A stretch of 64,000 nt of DNA from an uncultured Aquimarina sp. (GTDB lineage Bacteria > Bacteroidota > Bacteroidia > Flavobacteriales > Flavobacteriaceae): assembly GCA_947502885.1 (NCBI GenBank), contig CANNBP010000001.1:620001-684000 (forward strand), read 5' to 3'. Below are positions 55,304-64,000 of this stretch, piece after piece. The translations under genes were made by a program, and so were the position numbers. Each line of letters opens with the position of its first letter. Positions within the stretch are counted from its first letter, which is position 1. The notes beneath the pieces are model-generated. The model was given only the letters and a program-made list of their open reading frames with translations, searched no databases and was not told the origin of the DNA.

Positions 55304-56749
55304 ATGCGAAGTACTATATCTCCATATTTTATATATACCTTATTGCTGTTCATTTTTATGTGTAGTTGTAGTTCTACAGTAAAAAATGAAAAGACATATG
55401 CTTATTTTGGTGGAGAGATAGTCAATCCTAATACGGATTATATCGTTATGACCAAGGGTGATAGCTATATAGATACCATAACATTAGATAGGAATAATCG
55501 GTTCTTATATAAAATTGAAAATGTAGAAGATGGTGTTTACAATTTTAAGCACAATCCAGAGAATCAAATTGTTTTAATAGAAAAAGGAGATAGCATCCTT
55601 ATGAGATTAAATACTATTGAGTTTGATGAATCATTAGTATTTACTGGCAAAGGTTCTAGAAAGAACAATTTCTTAATAGATATGTATCTTCAGAATGAAA
55701 TTGAACGTAAAAAATTAGGAAGAGCTGATTTTATGTCATCTCCTGGTAATTTTAAGAAACATCAAGATTCTTTATTGCAAGATAAACTTATTGCCTTTGA
55801 GACATTGATCAAAAAAAACGAATTAAGTAGTCTTGCCAAAAAAATATCTCAATCGACTATTATTCTTGATTACTATAGTAGACATGAAATATATTATAAT
55901 GGTCGCTATAAGTTAGGAGGTATGGACATCATAAAAGATTTACCCGCTACTTTTTTCAGTTATCGAGATAGGATCAACTTTAATGATAATGATCTTGAAA
56001 GACTGTATTCTTATCACAGATTTCTAAACTATTATTTCGCAAATTCTGTAATTGCCAACTACGGTAAAGAATTATCTAAATATTATGATCCTGTTGGAAA
56101 CACAGTATACAAACTTAATTTAATAGATAGCCTTATTGATCATTCCTTTATAAAAAGTAGTTTATTAAAGAGAACAACACTAAGGTTCTTATTAGATAGT
56201 AAGAATAACTGGGACTCTAACAAAGTTTTAAAACACTATTTATCTATTAGTTCGAATAAAAAATCTCAAAGAGAGTTAAAAAAACTATCTAAGTCTATTT
56301 CAAAATTAATGCCTAATAGACAGATTCCTGATCAAAATTTGATTACTTCGAAAAAGAAAAATGTAAAATTATCTTCTCTTTTCAATAAACCTATAACAGC
56401 TCTTTACTTTTGGTCAATGGAGAGTAAGGAACATTATATCAGAGCTCATAAAAAAGCCGAATACCTTAATAGTTTATATCCAGATATAGATTTTATTGCT
56501 GTGAATACAGATGATGAACAAACTAAAAATTGGTTAAAAACCATACAAAGACATCATTATAATCCGGATTATGAGTATAGTTTTAAGTATCCAAAATGTT
56601 CTTCAGAAGAACTTGTTATTCATTACAGGAACAAGGTAATCCTTGTAGATAATGAGGGAAAAATTATAAACCCAAATGCAGATCTGTTTGCTAACATATT
56701 CGAAAGACAACTAATGCAATATAGTCAATTGGCAAGTTTAGATAATTAA
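55304..56749 (+). CDS. Thioredoxin-fold lipoprotein lacking CxxC
   Basis: Protein of 481 residues with a lipoprotein signal peptide (YTLLLFIFMCSCSS; Cys near 21-23). The N-terminal part (about 30-115) looks like the DUF4369-type beta domain found in TlpA-like proteins. A long helical middle follows, then a thioredoxin-like C-terminal domain from about 345 (ITALYFWSMESKEHYIRAHK, YPDIDFIAVNTDDE). In TlpA/AhpC-type relatives the position after the Trp holds CxxC; here it is SMES, so no redox activity is expected. The protein is probably anchored in the periplasm. Function unknown; family members have been linked to stress and envelope functions. Confidence 0.7.
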   Translation: MRSTISPYFIYTLLLFIFMCSCSSTVKNEKTYAYFGGEIVNPNTDYIVMTKGDSYIDTITLDRNNRFLYKIENVEDGVYNFKHNPENQIVLIEKGDSILMRLNTIEFDESLVFTGKGSRKNNFLIDMYLQNEIERKKLGRADFMSSPGNFKKHQDSLLQDKLIAFETLIKKNELSSLAKKISQSTIILDYYSRHEIYYNGRYKLGGMDIIKDLPATFFSYRDRINFNDNDLERLYSYHRFLNYYFANSVIANYGKELSKYYDPVGNTVYKLNLIDSLIDHSFIKSSLLKRTTLRFLLDSKNNWDSNKVLKHYLSISSNKKSQRELKKLSKSISKLMPNRQIPDQNLITSKKKNVKLSSLFNKPITALYFWSMESKEHYIRAHKKAEYLNSLYPDIDFIAVNTDDEQTKNWLKTIQRHHYNPDYEYSFKYPKCSSEELVIHYRNKVILVDNEGKIINPNADLFANIFERQLMQYSQLASLDN

Positions 56750-56810
56750 ACAGTTTCTAGTGGCTATTTGATTGTTTACATGAAATGAAATCATTCATGA
56801 TTATTCTATA

Positions 56811-56848
56811 AAAAAAACCTTAGATCAATTAAGATCTAAGGTTTTTTT
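56811..56848. terminator. Strong bidirectional terminator
   Basis: AAAAAAACCTTAGATC (56811-56826) and GATCTAAGGTTTTTTT (56833-56848) are perfect 16-bp arms with a 6-base loop, between the convergent stops at 56749 and 56870. Confidence 0.92.
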
Positions 56849-56869
56849 AAAAAATATGGTTTTGGCTTT

Positions 56870-57523
56870 TTAATTACCCTTTTTATAATCTTCTAAGAAT
56901 TTAGCAAGGCCTATATCTGTTAGTGGGTGTTTTAACAATCCTTCTATAGATGAAAGTGGTCCAGTCATAACATCTGCACCAATCTTAGCACAATCAATAA
57001 CATGCATAGTATGTCTTACTGAAGCTGCCAAAATTTCTGTCTTAAACCCATAATTATCATAGATCATTCTAATTTCCGCAATAAGGTTAAGACCATCTGT
57101 AGAAATATCATCTAATCTACCTATAAATGGAGAAACATAAGTAGCTCCTGCTTTTGCCGCCAATAATGCCTGACCTGCAGAAAATACCAACGTACAATTT
57201 GTCTTAATCCCTTTATCACTAAAGTACTTAATAGCCTTTATACCATCTTTAATCATTGGTACTTTTACAATAATCTGCTCGTGTAACTTAGCTAGCTCCT
57301 CACCTTCTTTAATGATACCTTCAAAATCTGTAGAGATTACTTCTGCGCTTACATCACCAGTTACAATCTCACATATTTTCTTGTAATGATTAATAATATT
57401 TTCTTTACCAGTAATCCCCTCTTTTGCCATCAAAGAAGGATTTGTAGTTACTCCATCAAGAACTCCTAAATCTTGAGCTTCTTTAATTTGATCAAGGTTT
57501 GCTGTATCAATAAAAAATTTCAT
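56870..57523 (-). CDS. tal: Transaldolase (TalC/Fsa-like)
   Basis: Short-form transaldolase of 217 residues. It begins [20 protein letters not shown] with [15 protein letters not shown], then [11 protein letters not shown], whose Lys is the probable Schiff-base residue. [20 protein letters not shown] and [11 protein letters not shown] follow. This is the TalC/MipB group, structurally close to fructose-6-phosphate aldolase. It transfers dihydroxyacetone units in the non-oxidative pentose phosphate pathway in the cytosol. Transaldolase rather than aldolase activity is likely in an organism of this type but depends on a few active-site residues that I did not resolve. Confidence 0.92.
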   Translation of the reverse strand: MKFFIDTANLDQIKEAQDLGVLDGVTTNPSLMAKEGITGKENIINHYKKICEIVTGDVSAEVISTDFEGIIKEGEELAKLHEQIIVKVPMIKDGIKAIKYFSDKGIKTNCTLVFSAGQALLAAKAGATYVSPFIGRLDDISTDGLNLIAEIRMIYDNYGFKTEILAASVRHTMHVIDCAKIGADVMTGPLSSIEGLLKHPLTDIGLAKFLEDYKKGN

Positions 57524-57705
57524 AACGCTTTTTTTATAATTTGTTGTGTCTTATTATTTTTTTAATTTGATATCGATTATTCCATATCCGCCGCGAAGAT
57601 AAAAATAATCATTGTTGCTAGTAAATATTTTTGTAATTATAACAGTAACTGTTCTTAAGTTTTTTAAATTTTGTGGATAAGAACTATTTTATAACCAGCT
57701 TTATA

Positions 57706-58527
57706 CTAAAGTTTATAGTGATTCATTAATAACTTCTCGTAGGCTCTATCTGGTAAAATTCTCTTTAAAACAATAGAGAACTTTTGCATAAACGCCCCTA
57801 CTTTATAATGAACCTTTGGCCTCGAAGTATTTATAACGTTATATACCGTCTTTGCCATTTCTAAAGGGTCTCCTCCAGAATCTACATGATCATCCATTAA
57901 CCTTAAGGTGTCTCCATATGGTTTCTCATAAGGTGAACCTTCAATTACAGGAGCATGATAACGCCCTGCTGCTATATTTGTTGCAAAATCACCAGGGGCA
58001 ATATTTGTCATTTCAATATTAAAGCTTTTTAACTCCATCCTCCAAGCTTCTGTAGTCATCTCTAAAGCAGCTTTAGAAGCACTATATATACCTCTATAAG
58101 GCAACCCCATATATGCTGCAATCGATGTGATGTTAATTACCACTCCACTACCTTGTTCCCTCATTAATGGCAATACAGCTTTAGTTACATTGATAGGCCC
58201 AAAATAATTGGTAGTAAAATTTCTCACAATCTCTTCTTCAGGGATTTCTTCTATGGGCCCTGTTATACCCGCTCCTGCATTATTAACTAAAATATCTAAA
58301 TGCCCATGCTTTTGTTTTATTATCTCTACAGCTGATACAATACTTTGAGTATCTGAAACGTCTAATTGTAAAAGAGTAAAATCTTTAAAATCTTTAAATC
58401 TATCTGGATTTCTACTTGTTCCATAAACAATAAACCCTTTTTCGGTAAGATATAAACCTATCGATTTCCCAATTCCAGAAGACCCTCCTGTAATTAGAAC
58501 TACTTTATTACTGTGATTTGCACTCAT
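57706..58527 (-). CDS. SDR-family oxidoreductase
   Basis: Classical short-chain dehydrogenase/reductase of 273 residues. TGGSSGIGKSIG at about 14-25 is the cofactor loop, NNAG is near 86-89, the catalytic Ser is in VINITSIAAYMG and YSASK holds the Tyr and Lys. GTSRNP after beta-2 suggests NADP(H) preference. The C-terminal extension is typical of SDRs annotated as short-chain oxidoreductases acting on lipids or retinoids, but the substrate is not known. It is monocistronic: flanking genes are more than 80 bp away. Confidence 0.88.
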   Translation of the reverse strand: MSANHSNKVVLITGGSSGIGKSIGLYLTEKGFIVYGTSRNPDRFKDFKDFTLLQLDVSDTQSIVSAVEIIKQKHGHLDILVNNAGAGITGPIEEIPEEEIVRNFTTNYFGPINVTKAVLPLMREQGSGVVINITSIAAYMGLPYRGIYSASKAALEMTTEAWRMELKSFNIEMTNIAPGDFATNIAAGRYHAPVIEGSPYEKPYGDTLRLMDDHVDSGGDPLEMAKTVYNVINTSRPKVHYKVGAFMQKFSIVLKRILPDRAYEKLLMNHYKL

Positions 58528-58616
58528 GATGGCAAATATACAATTCTGATACTATCAAATATGATAAAATAATAATGAATTTTAGTACAAAACTGTCTAC
58601 ATAAAGACTTGTTTTT

Positions 58617-59477
58617 TTAATCTAATCTAATCTTTATTTCGATGGCAATATCATTCCATAATTTATTTTGATGGTATTCTCCGCACACTTCATTTAGTTT
58701 ACTATAAGCCTTTTCCCAATTAAAAAGGTTCATATCAGGAATGACTCCATTTAAAAACAATTCAGAATCATTTATGCTAATATCAAATATTACTTCTTTT
58801 ATTATTCCATTCATTTCAAAATTAACATGCGCTTTTTCAATATCATATTTGGTTATTTTTCCTTTAATAATGGTTGTAAAAAATGAAAAGAAATAACGTA
58901 TATTTTTCGATCGTTCTTCATTGTTCTCAACGTTCACAGATTCTGCTTTTATAGTTACTTCTGCATTTTTAAGAATATCAACCGGTTTCTCTCCATAATC
59001 TTCATTAAACACATAATCCATTTCATCAAAGTTTCCGCTTACAGAAACTCTACTATTAAAGTCGGGATATTTAAACGCAGTCCATTGTACATTAATTTTG
59101 CGATCAACTTCTTCTTCTTCAAGGTTCAATTTATCCAAAAACCTTTGAAAAACTTGTTTTTCTTCAATTGTTAATTGAGTAACCTCTTCTGGAGGCATCA
59201 TATTTATTGTTTTTGCCTCTATTCTTTTTAACATTTCGTGAATAGCAGGTTTTGTTTTTTGATAGCTATCATACCTACTTGCTCCCACTTTGTGATAGGT
59301 ATGACAAGAAATACACTTGCTTTCTATAATGGGCTTTAAATTATTTTGATAGAATAATTCTGCTTCCTTATTAGGCTCTTCATTAATTTTTAAATCCTCT
59401 TCACTATCATTGGAGCATCCAATCATTATACTTAATATTATAAGCATCAAAATGGGTTTTACTTTTTTTAATAACAT
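58617..59477 (-). CDS. Single-haem cytochrome c lipoprotein
   Basis: Protein of 286 residues with a lipoprotein signal (LMLIILSIMIGCSND; Cys21). Shortly after lies one CxxCH haem site (KCISCHTYHKVGASRYDSY) with a possible distal Met in INMMPPEEVTQLTIEEK, as in cytochromes of the planctomycete/PSD1-like c type. The rest (about 125-286) is beta-rich, with no known domain. It is expected in the periplasm facing the membrane, perhaps as a small electron carrier or sensor. A one-gene unit; upstream is the 605-bp spacer. Confidence 0.75.
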   Translation of the reverse strand: MLLKKVKPILMLIILSIMIGCSNDSEEDLKINEEPNKEAELFYQNNLKPIIESKCISCHTYHKVGASRYDSYQKTKPAIHEMLKRIEAKTINMMPPEEVTQLTIEEKQVFQRFLDKLNLEEEEVDRKINVQWTAFKYPDFNSRVSVSGNFDEMDYVFNEDYGEKPVDILKNAEVTIKAESVNVENNEERSKNIRYFFSFFTTIIKGKITKYDIEKAHVNFEMNGIIKEVIFDISINDSELFLNGVIPDMNLFNWEKAYSKLNEVCGEYHQNKLWNDIAIEIKIRLD

Positions 59478-60082
59478 CTTAATTGATTTATTTTATTACA
59501 CATAACAAATCATGTAAACATTCTATATTAGTATAATTTTGTCTATAACTATGATAGGGAAGTTGTTAGTCCGTATTGGATTTTAGTAAACACGAAGTAA
59601 CCTGGTAGTTGAACACTTTTAACAACTTTTTACTTGTATAGTAAGGTATTGCCTAAAACACTGTCAACTTTGATAGACAGCGTTAAGATCTAGGTAATTC
59701 CATCAAGATATTCGTAATGATAAAAGTATCGGTATAAGTTTTACATAAATAATATAATTGTTTCACGACCACGCGAATTTATCAAAACTTTCTTTTTGTA
59801 TTTCTCGAGTTGTATAAACTGTAGGTTTAAATGTATGAATGGTATATTTACTTGTACCAATAACATTTTTCTTATTGTTTAATATTACTAAAAGTGCATT
59901 AAAACCGTTAAAGGCCTGTTTAATATTCGGGTGATTTTTAGTATTAAAATGGAGAAAATCTATATTGAAAATAGATTTTTAGTACTGAAATATTCACTTT
60001 CGACCCAAAATCCTTAACATAATTTTACTCAAACTGATGTTTTTTAGATGAATGGAACTCGGTTATTATGAATTAATTTAAA
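59478..60082. other. Intergenic region, 605 bp, with possible gene remnant
   Basis: Lies between two minus-strand genes. A stop-free minus-strand frame of 71 codons (59763-59978) without a start codon is noted separately. An imperfect hairpin (AACACTGTC at 59657-59665 with GACAGCGTT at 59676-59684, one mismatch) is the only structure found. The cytochrome promoter should lie at the left end, but I saw no clear consensus. Confidence 0.5.
59763..59978 (-). pseudogene. Possible C-terminal remnant of a lost gene
   Basis: From just after a TAA at 59979-59981 the minus strand stays open for 71 codons to TGA at 59763, in DNA where stops are frequent. It has no ATG, GTG or TTG in a sensible place. 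The encoded text (for example QAFNGFNALLVILNNKKNVI, TSKYTIHTFKPTVYTTREIQ) has protein-like composition and ends DKFAWS. It could be the 3' end of a deleted gene. It is not recognised as any family, and a chance open frame is quite possible. Confidence 0.25.
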
Positions 60083-62449
60083 TCACTCTTTTAAAAGTTT
60101 ATGAAACATATCTGCTAGTCGCACTTCTATAAACTTGATTATCTTTTCTTCGGGTTTTTCGTTTTGATACATCGAAAATACTTTTGCGGCATTACGATTT
60201 TTAAGTAATTTAATATCACCTTCTGCGTTTTCTATATCTTCTGGTTTAAGATTCCATTTTAGTAATGATTTAAGAAGTACTGTATGTGCCTCATACCTTT
60301 TTTCTAATACTTTTTGTCGCTCCAAATCCTCTGTATTCTTTTCTTTTGCACTATTAATTCTAGCACTCAATACCGTAAACTCATCTCTGATTTGTCTATC
60401 AATTGCTCTAGCTTCTTGCACTAATTTTAAGTACGCTTCATATATTTTTTGGTTATAAAACTCCACAAAATTTAGATAGCTATCTAATTCTTTAAGGTAA
60501 CTCACAGCAATTTCTCTGTAAACTTTTTTATCCTTTTCTTCAGTTTCTTTAAGCTGTTCTTCTAACTCCCCTAATTTTCCTTTCTTATCCTTTATAATAT
60601 GCGCAAAACCTTCTTTTTCTGGTAATACTAATAGTTGAGGTGTAATTTCTTTAGGTAAGCCTTCAAAACGATATTTTCGGTATTGAATTTTAATCGAATC
60701 GTTATCTACTTTAGGCTTCTTTTTTATTTTAATTTTTGGTTTCTTAAGTCCAAATGCATAATTGTATCCAAAAGTAGCAGTAAATTCACTTAGACCATCA
60801 TTACTTCCTCCACTTCTAAACAGTTGTATCGCATTTAAATTAAAGTTATGTTGTTCCTTTAGTGTATAGGTAACTGCACCTCGAAAGTTTGTTACATTTG
60901 TTACAGAAGTAGCACTATTTGAGCTGTTATACCCTCCTGATAACCTAGTGTTTAATGTTTTTTTGAAAAACCTTTTCCCAACACTTAGTGTAGGCCCCCA
61001 TGTCGTAGCTTCTTCTCTACCAATTGTATTATAAGTACCATTAAGAGCAGTGGTTATAGTAAGGTTGGTCTCCGAAAAATTAATAGTATGGCCAAGGTTC
61101 ATATTATGAAATGTAGAGGCATCTCCTAATCTTACAATCCCCCCTTGCTCATTGGTAACATCATTTAACGAATAATTTAGACTGAGGTTTTGACTAGACG
61201 TTTTTGCATTAGACAATATATAATTTATCGATAATGTTGCTGTCTGAGATAATTGTTTAAAATCCAACTCTTCAATTTGTTCATCTAACAAATCTGCATC
61301 ATTAATATCATCAAATTGATTTGGTTTAACATTAGTAAATGTTGAAAAATTAGAGTATGATCCAGCTATATTTAGGCGTTCGTTTAATGCTAGAGTTGCG
61401 TTTAATGATCCTACAGTACGATTTGTATTATTCGCTTTTAAATTATCCAGATCATCTCTTTGATACCCAACATTAAGAGCCAAAGTTAATTTATCTCTAA
61501 AAAAAGTATTTGAAGCATCAAACGTAATGTTCTCATAATCATTATTAAAATAATATGCACCCAAAGTTTCATATCCTGGATCAATACGTTCATATCCTAC
61601 TCCCAAGTTTATTCTTCCTATTGCATATCCCAAACGACCTTTCAATGCTTTATAATATTCTGTAGAGATTCTATTATTAAAAATAGTTGCAATTGGTGAG
61701 AGGTCAGAATTATCCGATTCTTCTGCCCTAGTATCTTTTGTTATTGCAGTCGCTGCATATTCTGCTCTAAGACTAAAACTTTTACCCAATTTAACTTCTC
61801 CTTCTAAACTTAGGACCAAATTCTCTTGCGGTAATACATTTTTTGCTTCGGGAATAGAATCTATCGAATTTTGGTTATCCTTTGCATAAAAACCTATGAC
61901 TCCTATTTTATAACGCTCTTTTTCATAACTGGTCTTTAAACCATACCCCATACGATTATACGCTGGTATAGTCCTAGGGTCTTCATTATCTTCTGTCGCT
62001 TTAAGTAAACGACCAGCCATTGCGCTAATTTTTATGGGACCTGACGGAGTTAGATCTACCCCTCCTCCTGTAAATTGATGTCCATTTAAAGTATAAGGTG
62101 AAAAGGTCATATTTACATTCCCGATATGCCCAGTAATCCATTTATATTTTGGATGTAAACTTACACGATTAAAATCAAAAGGTAATTGATAACCAAGATC
62201 TTCTCCTTGATTAGAAAAGCTATACGATATGGGAACAGAAAAACTATAAATATTTACGTTTAAGGCCCCTTGTAAAAAATAAGTAAATGGTGCTCTACTA
62301 TTATTTTGATTTGAATTAAAATATACTCCACTAGCAGATACCTGACCACTTACTTTGATAGGCTTGCTTTTAGTAATGGTCTCATAGTCCAACGTTTGAC
62401 TGATGGATAATAGAGGTAATACTAAGAATACTAGTAGTAGTTTTCTCAA
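60083..62449 (-). CDS. Outer-membrane beta-barrel protein with C-terminal helical tail
   Basis: Protein of 788 residues with signal peptide MRKLLLVFLVLPLLSIS (cut before QTLDYE). Residues about 30-568 are alternating hydrophobic/polar strands with many aromatic ends and Asn/Asp turns (FTYFLQGALNVNIYSFSVPI, GYNYAFGLKK), which indicates a large outer-membrane barrel. From 569 to 788 the composition changes completely to Lys/Glu-rich helix (KIKIKKKPKV, then long coiled-coil-like stretches such as GKLGELEEQLKETEEKD). Most barrels end at the last strand, so a 220-residue tail in the periplasm is unusual. I do not recognise the family. Confidence 0.75.
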   Translation of the reverse strand: MRKLLLVFLVLPLLSISQTLDYETITKSKPIKVSGQVSASGVYFNSNQNNSRAPFTYFLQGALNVNIYSFSVPISYSFSNQGEDLGYQLPFDFNRVSLHPKYKWITGHIGNVNMTFSPYTLNGHQFTGGGVDLTPSGPIKISAMAGRLLKATEDNEDPRTIPAYNRMGYGLKTSYEKERYKIGVIGFYAKDNQNSIDSIPEAKNVLPQENLVLSLEGEVKLGKSFSLRAEYAATAITKDTRAEESDNSDLSPIATIFNNRISTEYYKALKGRLGYAIGRINLGVGYERIDPGYETLGAYYFNNDYENITFDASNTFFRDKLTLALNVGYQRDDLDNLKANNTNRTVGSLNATLALNERLNIAGSYSNFSTFTNVKPNQFDDINDADLLDEQIEELDFKQLSQTATLSINYILSNAKTSSQNLSLNYSLNDVTNEQGGIVRLGDASTFHNMNLGHTINFSETNLTITTALNGTYNTIGREEATTWGPTLSVGKRFFKKTLNTRLSGGYNSSNSATSVTNVTNFRGAVTYTLKEQHNFNLNAIQLFRSGGSNDGLSEFTATFGYNYAFGLKKPKIKIKKKPKVDNDSIKIQYRKYRFEGLPKEITPQLLVLPEKEGFAHIIKDKKGKLGELEEQLKETEEKDKKVYREIAVSYLKELDSYLNFVEFYNQKIYEAYLKLVQEARAIDRQIRDEFTVLSARINSAKEKNTEDLERQKVLEKRYEAHTVLLKSLLKWNLKPEDIENAEGDIKLLKNRNAAKVFSMYQNEKPEEKIIKFIEVRLADMFHKLLKE

Positions 62450-62726
62450 ATGCTATACGTTAAATAGATTCCTTCAAAAAATGATTTGGTGCGTATCCCT
62501 CAACTACTTCATAATAAAGAAATTGAATTGGCGAAATAACAAAATTTTAAGATAATTGCCAAAGAAAAAATAGTGTATTATAAACGTCTTATAGTTTTCT
62601 AACTACAACAGTTTATCTCTATTTGTATTAAGCTATTACCTCATTAAATTATACCGTCAGCAAAAATGGTATAAAAACTTTAGAAAAAGGTTCTAGATCT
62701 TAACAATGTTGAAGATTCAGGACTAA

Positions 62727-63592
62727 TTATTTATACTTAGAGATTCTAATTGTTAACTCATGTAAAATAACATTATGCGAAGCATCAGCAGGGTACAATG
62801 AATCTATTTCATAAATAAAGATCTCATTTGTTTTTGAATAATATTTAAAGACCCTTGTATTACCTTCTCCAAGCTGTTTTGAACTATTATAGTACGATCT
62901 ATCACTTCTATCAAAATCTTTATAATACATTATGTATTGTTTATTAGAGAAAACACTATACATTCCTTTTGTAGTCATTAGAAAAAAGTTCTCGTTTGGT
63001 AATAAACATGATAGTATTGGAATTTCGTCAGCATCCAATTCAAATAATGAACATTTCAATTTTAGTATACTTTCTTGATCTTTGTGTATAATTGTATACA
63101 ATGCATTGTTATTGGTCTTTAACTCAAACCCATTATACTTTCTCTTTAATTTTTCTATTATTCTTTCATGTATATTAACACCTTGATTAACAGCAATTAA
63201 ATACTGAAACTCAAACTCTCCAGGAAGACGATATTTAAACCTATAACTTTCTTCAATACTGCTCCAAATTTCAACACCACACATCCTTAAAGCTAACATT
63301 GTAGAATATTCTTCATGGCCCGTAGACGTACTTAAATTATCTAATAAAAGCTCAATCGCATTTCTACCAAGAACTATAGTTTCATAGTTCTCATATTGAA
63401 AGAACAATTCTTCACTATTTTTTATTAACACTATTATTTCTTCCTTACTAGAATAATTAGATTCATCAATAACATATTTAGGTTTTTTTTTTCAAAATTC
63501 CCAGAACAATGGGTGCATTCCTTCGCATCCAAAGGATGTAGAGCATTACATAAATTACAGGGCTTTTGATTCATATCATTATAATTTTGCAT
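62727..63592 (-). pseudogene. Zinc-ribbon gene split by a frameshift in an A10 tract
   Basis: From ATG 63592 the frame encodes a four-cysteine ribbon (PCNLCNALHPLDAKECTHCS) and after GNFEKK runs out of frame at a tract of ten A (63483-63492). With eleven A the frame would continue as KKKPKYVIDESNYSSKEEII and join, without a gap, the 234-codon frame that now opens only at a GTG (63429-63431) and ends at 62727. The intact product would have about 288 residues: a zinc ribbon and a soluble alpha/beta part (EIWSSIEESYRFKYRLPGEF, VFKYYSKTNEIFIYEIDSLY) of unknown family. It may be a pseudogene, a slippage-regulated gene or a sequencing error. No neighbour explains its function. Confidence 0.7.
63483..63492. 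repeat. A10/T10 homopolymer causing the frameshift
   Basis: Ten T on the plus strand (A on the coding strand) inside the zinc-ribbon gene; eleven would keep the reading frame. It is a natural site for replication or transcription slippage. Confidence 0.9.
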
Positions 63593-63931
63593 AAATTTAA
63601 TATACACGGATTAACTTTCCATATTTACTGATAATTAAAAGTACATATAAGTACCACTTTAAAAATGTTAAAGTCTTTACAACATTACCTTTAAGCCAAA
63701 ACGGTAGTTTTTCATTAAACATTAAAAAAATATTCACATCTTGACAAGGACTTTAATTAATACAGTTCTTTTACAAATCATTTTTTTTTAGGATTGACAA
63801 TTATGTAACCGGGGATACTAATTATCCAAGCCCTAAAGTTTTTGGGTGATACAATTCTTTTTATAACGAAAGTATTTCTTATAAATACAAACTCAAAGGA
63901 TCGATATAATATCAGGTTTATCAAACCTCAC
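63593..63931. other. Intergenic region, 339 bp
   Basis: A+T-rich spacer between two minus-strand genes. A short hairpin (AGGTTT-ATC-AAACCT, 63914-63928) sits 3 bp after the stop of the gene at the right edge and may be a weak terminator. The sequence TACTTTCG on the minus strand near 63866-63873 is a one-mismatch -7 element. No coding frame seen. Confidence 0.4.
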
Positions 63932-64000
63932 TTACCAACCTTGTCCTTGCTTTATACTATATTTTTGAAAAAACAAGTAATTCGGCACTTCAATATTAGC
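63932..64000 (-). CDS. C-terminal end of an unidentified gene, cut by the window edge
   Basis: The minus strand is open from base 64000 to TAA at 63932, 22 codons, reading ANIEVPNYLFFQKYSIKQGQ and ending GW. The terminal aromatic residue would suit an outer-membrane barrel or a secreted protein, but 22 residues cannot identify it. A small hairpin follows the stop. Its reality rests only on the open frame and the placement. Confidence 0.35.
   Translation of the reverse strand, partial: ANIEVPNYLFFQKYSIKQGQGW

Noticed and set aside
62727..63431. A stand-alone 234-residue gene with a GTG start
   Set aside because: The same frame stays open and protein-like for about 17 codons further upstream to the A10 tract, where it joins a zinc-ribbon frame that has a proper ATG; the GTG is internal.

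Overview
The window is about two-thirds A+T and looks like a chromosomal segment from a marine-type member of the Bacteroidota, most likely a flavobacterium. The evidence is two proteins with type IX secretion (T9SS) C-terminal sorting domains, a TonB-dependent receptor/DUF4249 pair with FecR and ECF-sigma remnants, a fused alpha/beta E1 2-oxoacid dehydrogenase, a stand-alone SUI1/eIF1-like protein, TTG starts and TAnnTTTG-type -7 promoter elements. The genus is not determined. I saw no tRNA, rRNA, CRISPR array or insertion sequence.

Region 1 (1-22,393, all minus strand) is one surface-polysaccharide operon of 19 closely spaced genes, running off the left edge. It is read from 22,393 leftwards. 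UDP-GlcNAc/GalNAc 4-epimerase and UDP-HexNAc 6-dehydrogenase come first, predicting UDP-GalNAcA. Then follow a Wzx flippase, a PP-loop ATPase with a four-cysteine cluster, a pyruvyl transferase, two GT4 glycosyltransferases and a hexapeptide acetyltransferase. Next is a four-gene set resembling dltABCD (adenylation enzyme, carrier protein, MBOAT, SGNH-type protein). The end holds an EpsG/Wzy-like polymerase, a GT2, two paralogous GT4 enzymes flanking a PaaK/CapK-like ligase, an AsnB amidotransferase and a second MBOAT. The likely product is an anionic glycan that may carry uronamide, pyruvate, O-acyl and perhaps aminoacyl groups. No initiating transferase and no Wza/Wzc export genes are inside the window. 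A TTG-N20-TAATTTCG promoter candidate with a palindrome just upstream precedes the operon.

Region 2 (22,643-37,553) is mostly core metabolism and housekeeping: E1 dehydrogenase, a plus-strand cluster (2OG-Fe(II)-type oxygenase, SUI1, DUF1835, nucleoside phosphorylase), a cytosolic substrate-binding-fold protein, uracil-DNA glycosylase, a MutS2 without Smr domain, and a PIG-L deacetylase/36-residue membrane peptide/sodium:solute symporter set. It also holds small membrane proteins missed by length cut-offs.

Region 3 (37,639-48,868) is surface and accessory: a secreted LamG sulfatase, three small hypothetical genes, then a decaying cell-surface-signalling locus. The ECF sigma gene carries at least two frameshifts, FecR is cut to 56 residues, the TonB-dependent receptor and DUF4249 genes are intact, and downstream lies a second copy collapsed by two deletions into a FecR'-receptor'-DUF4249' relic.

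Region 4 (48,968-64,000) contains a large BNR/Asp-box T9SS lipoprotein, an ABC-F ATPase, a thioredoxin-fold lipoprotein without CxxC, transaldolase, an SDR, a single-haem cytochrome c lipoprotein, a beta-barrel protein with a long C-terminal helical tail, and a zinc-ribbon gene split by an A10 tract. Several strong intrinsic terminators, mostly bidirectional between convergent genes, mark transcript ends.
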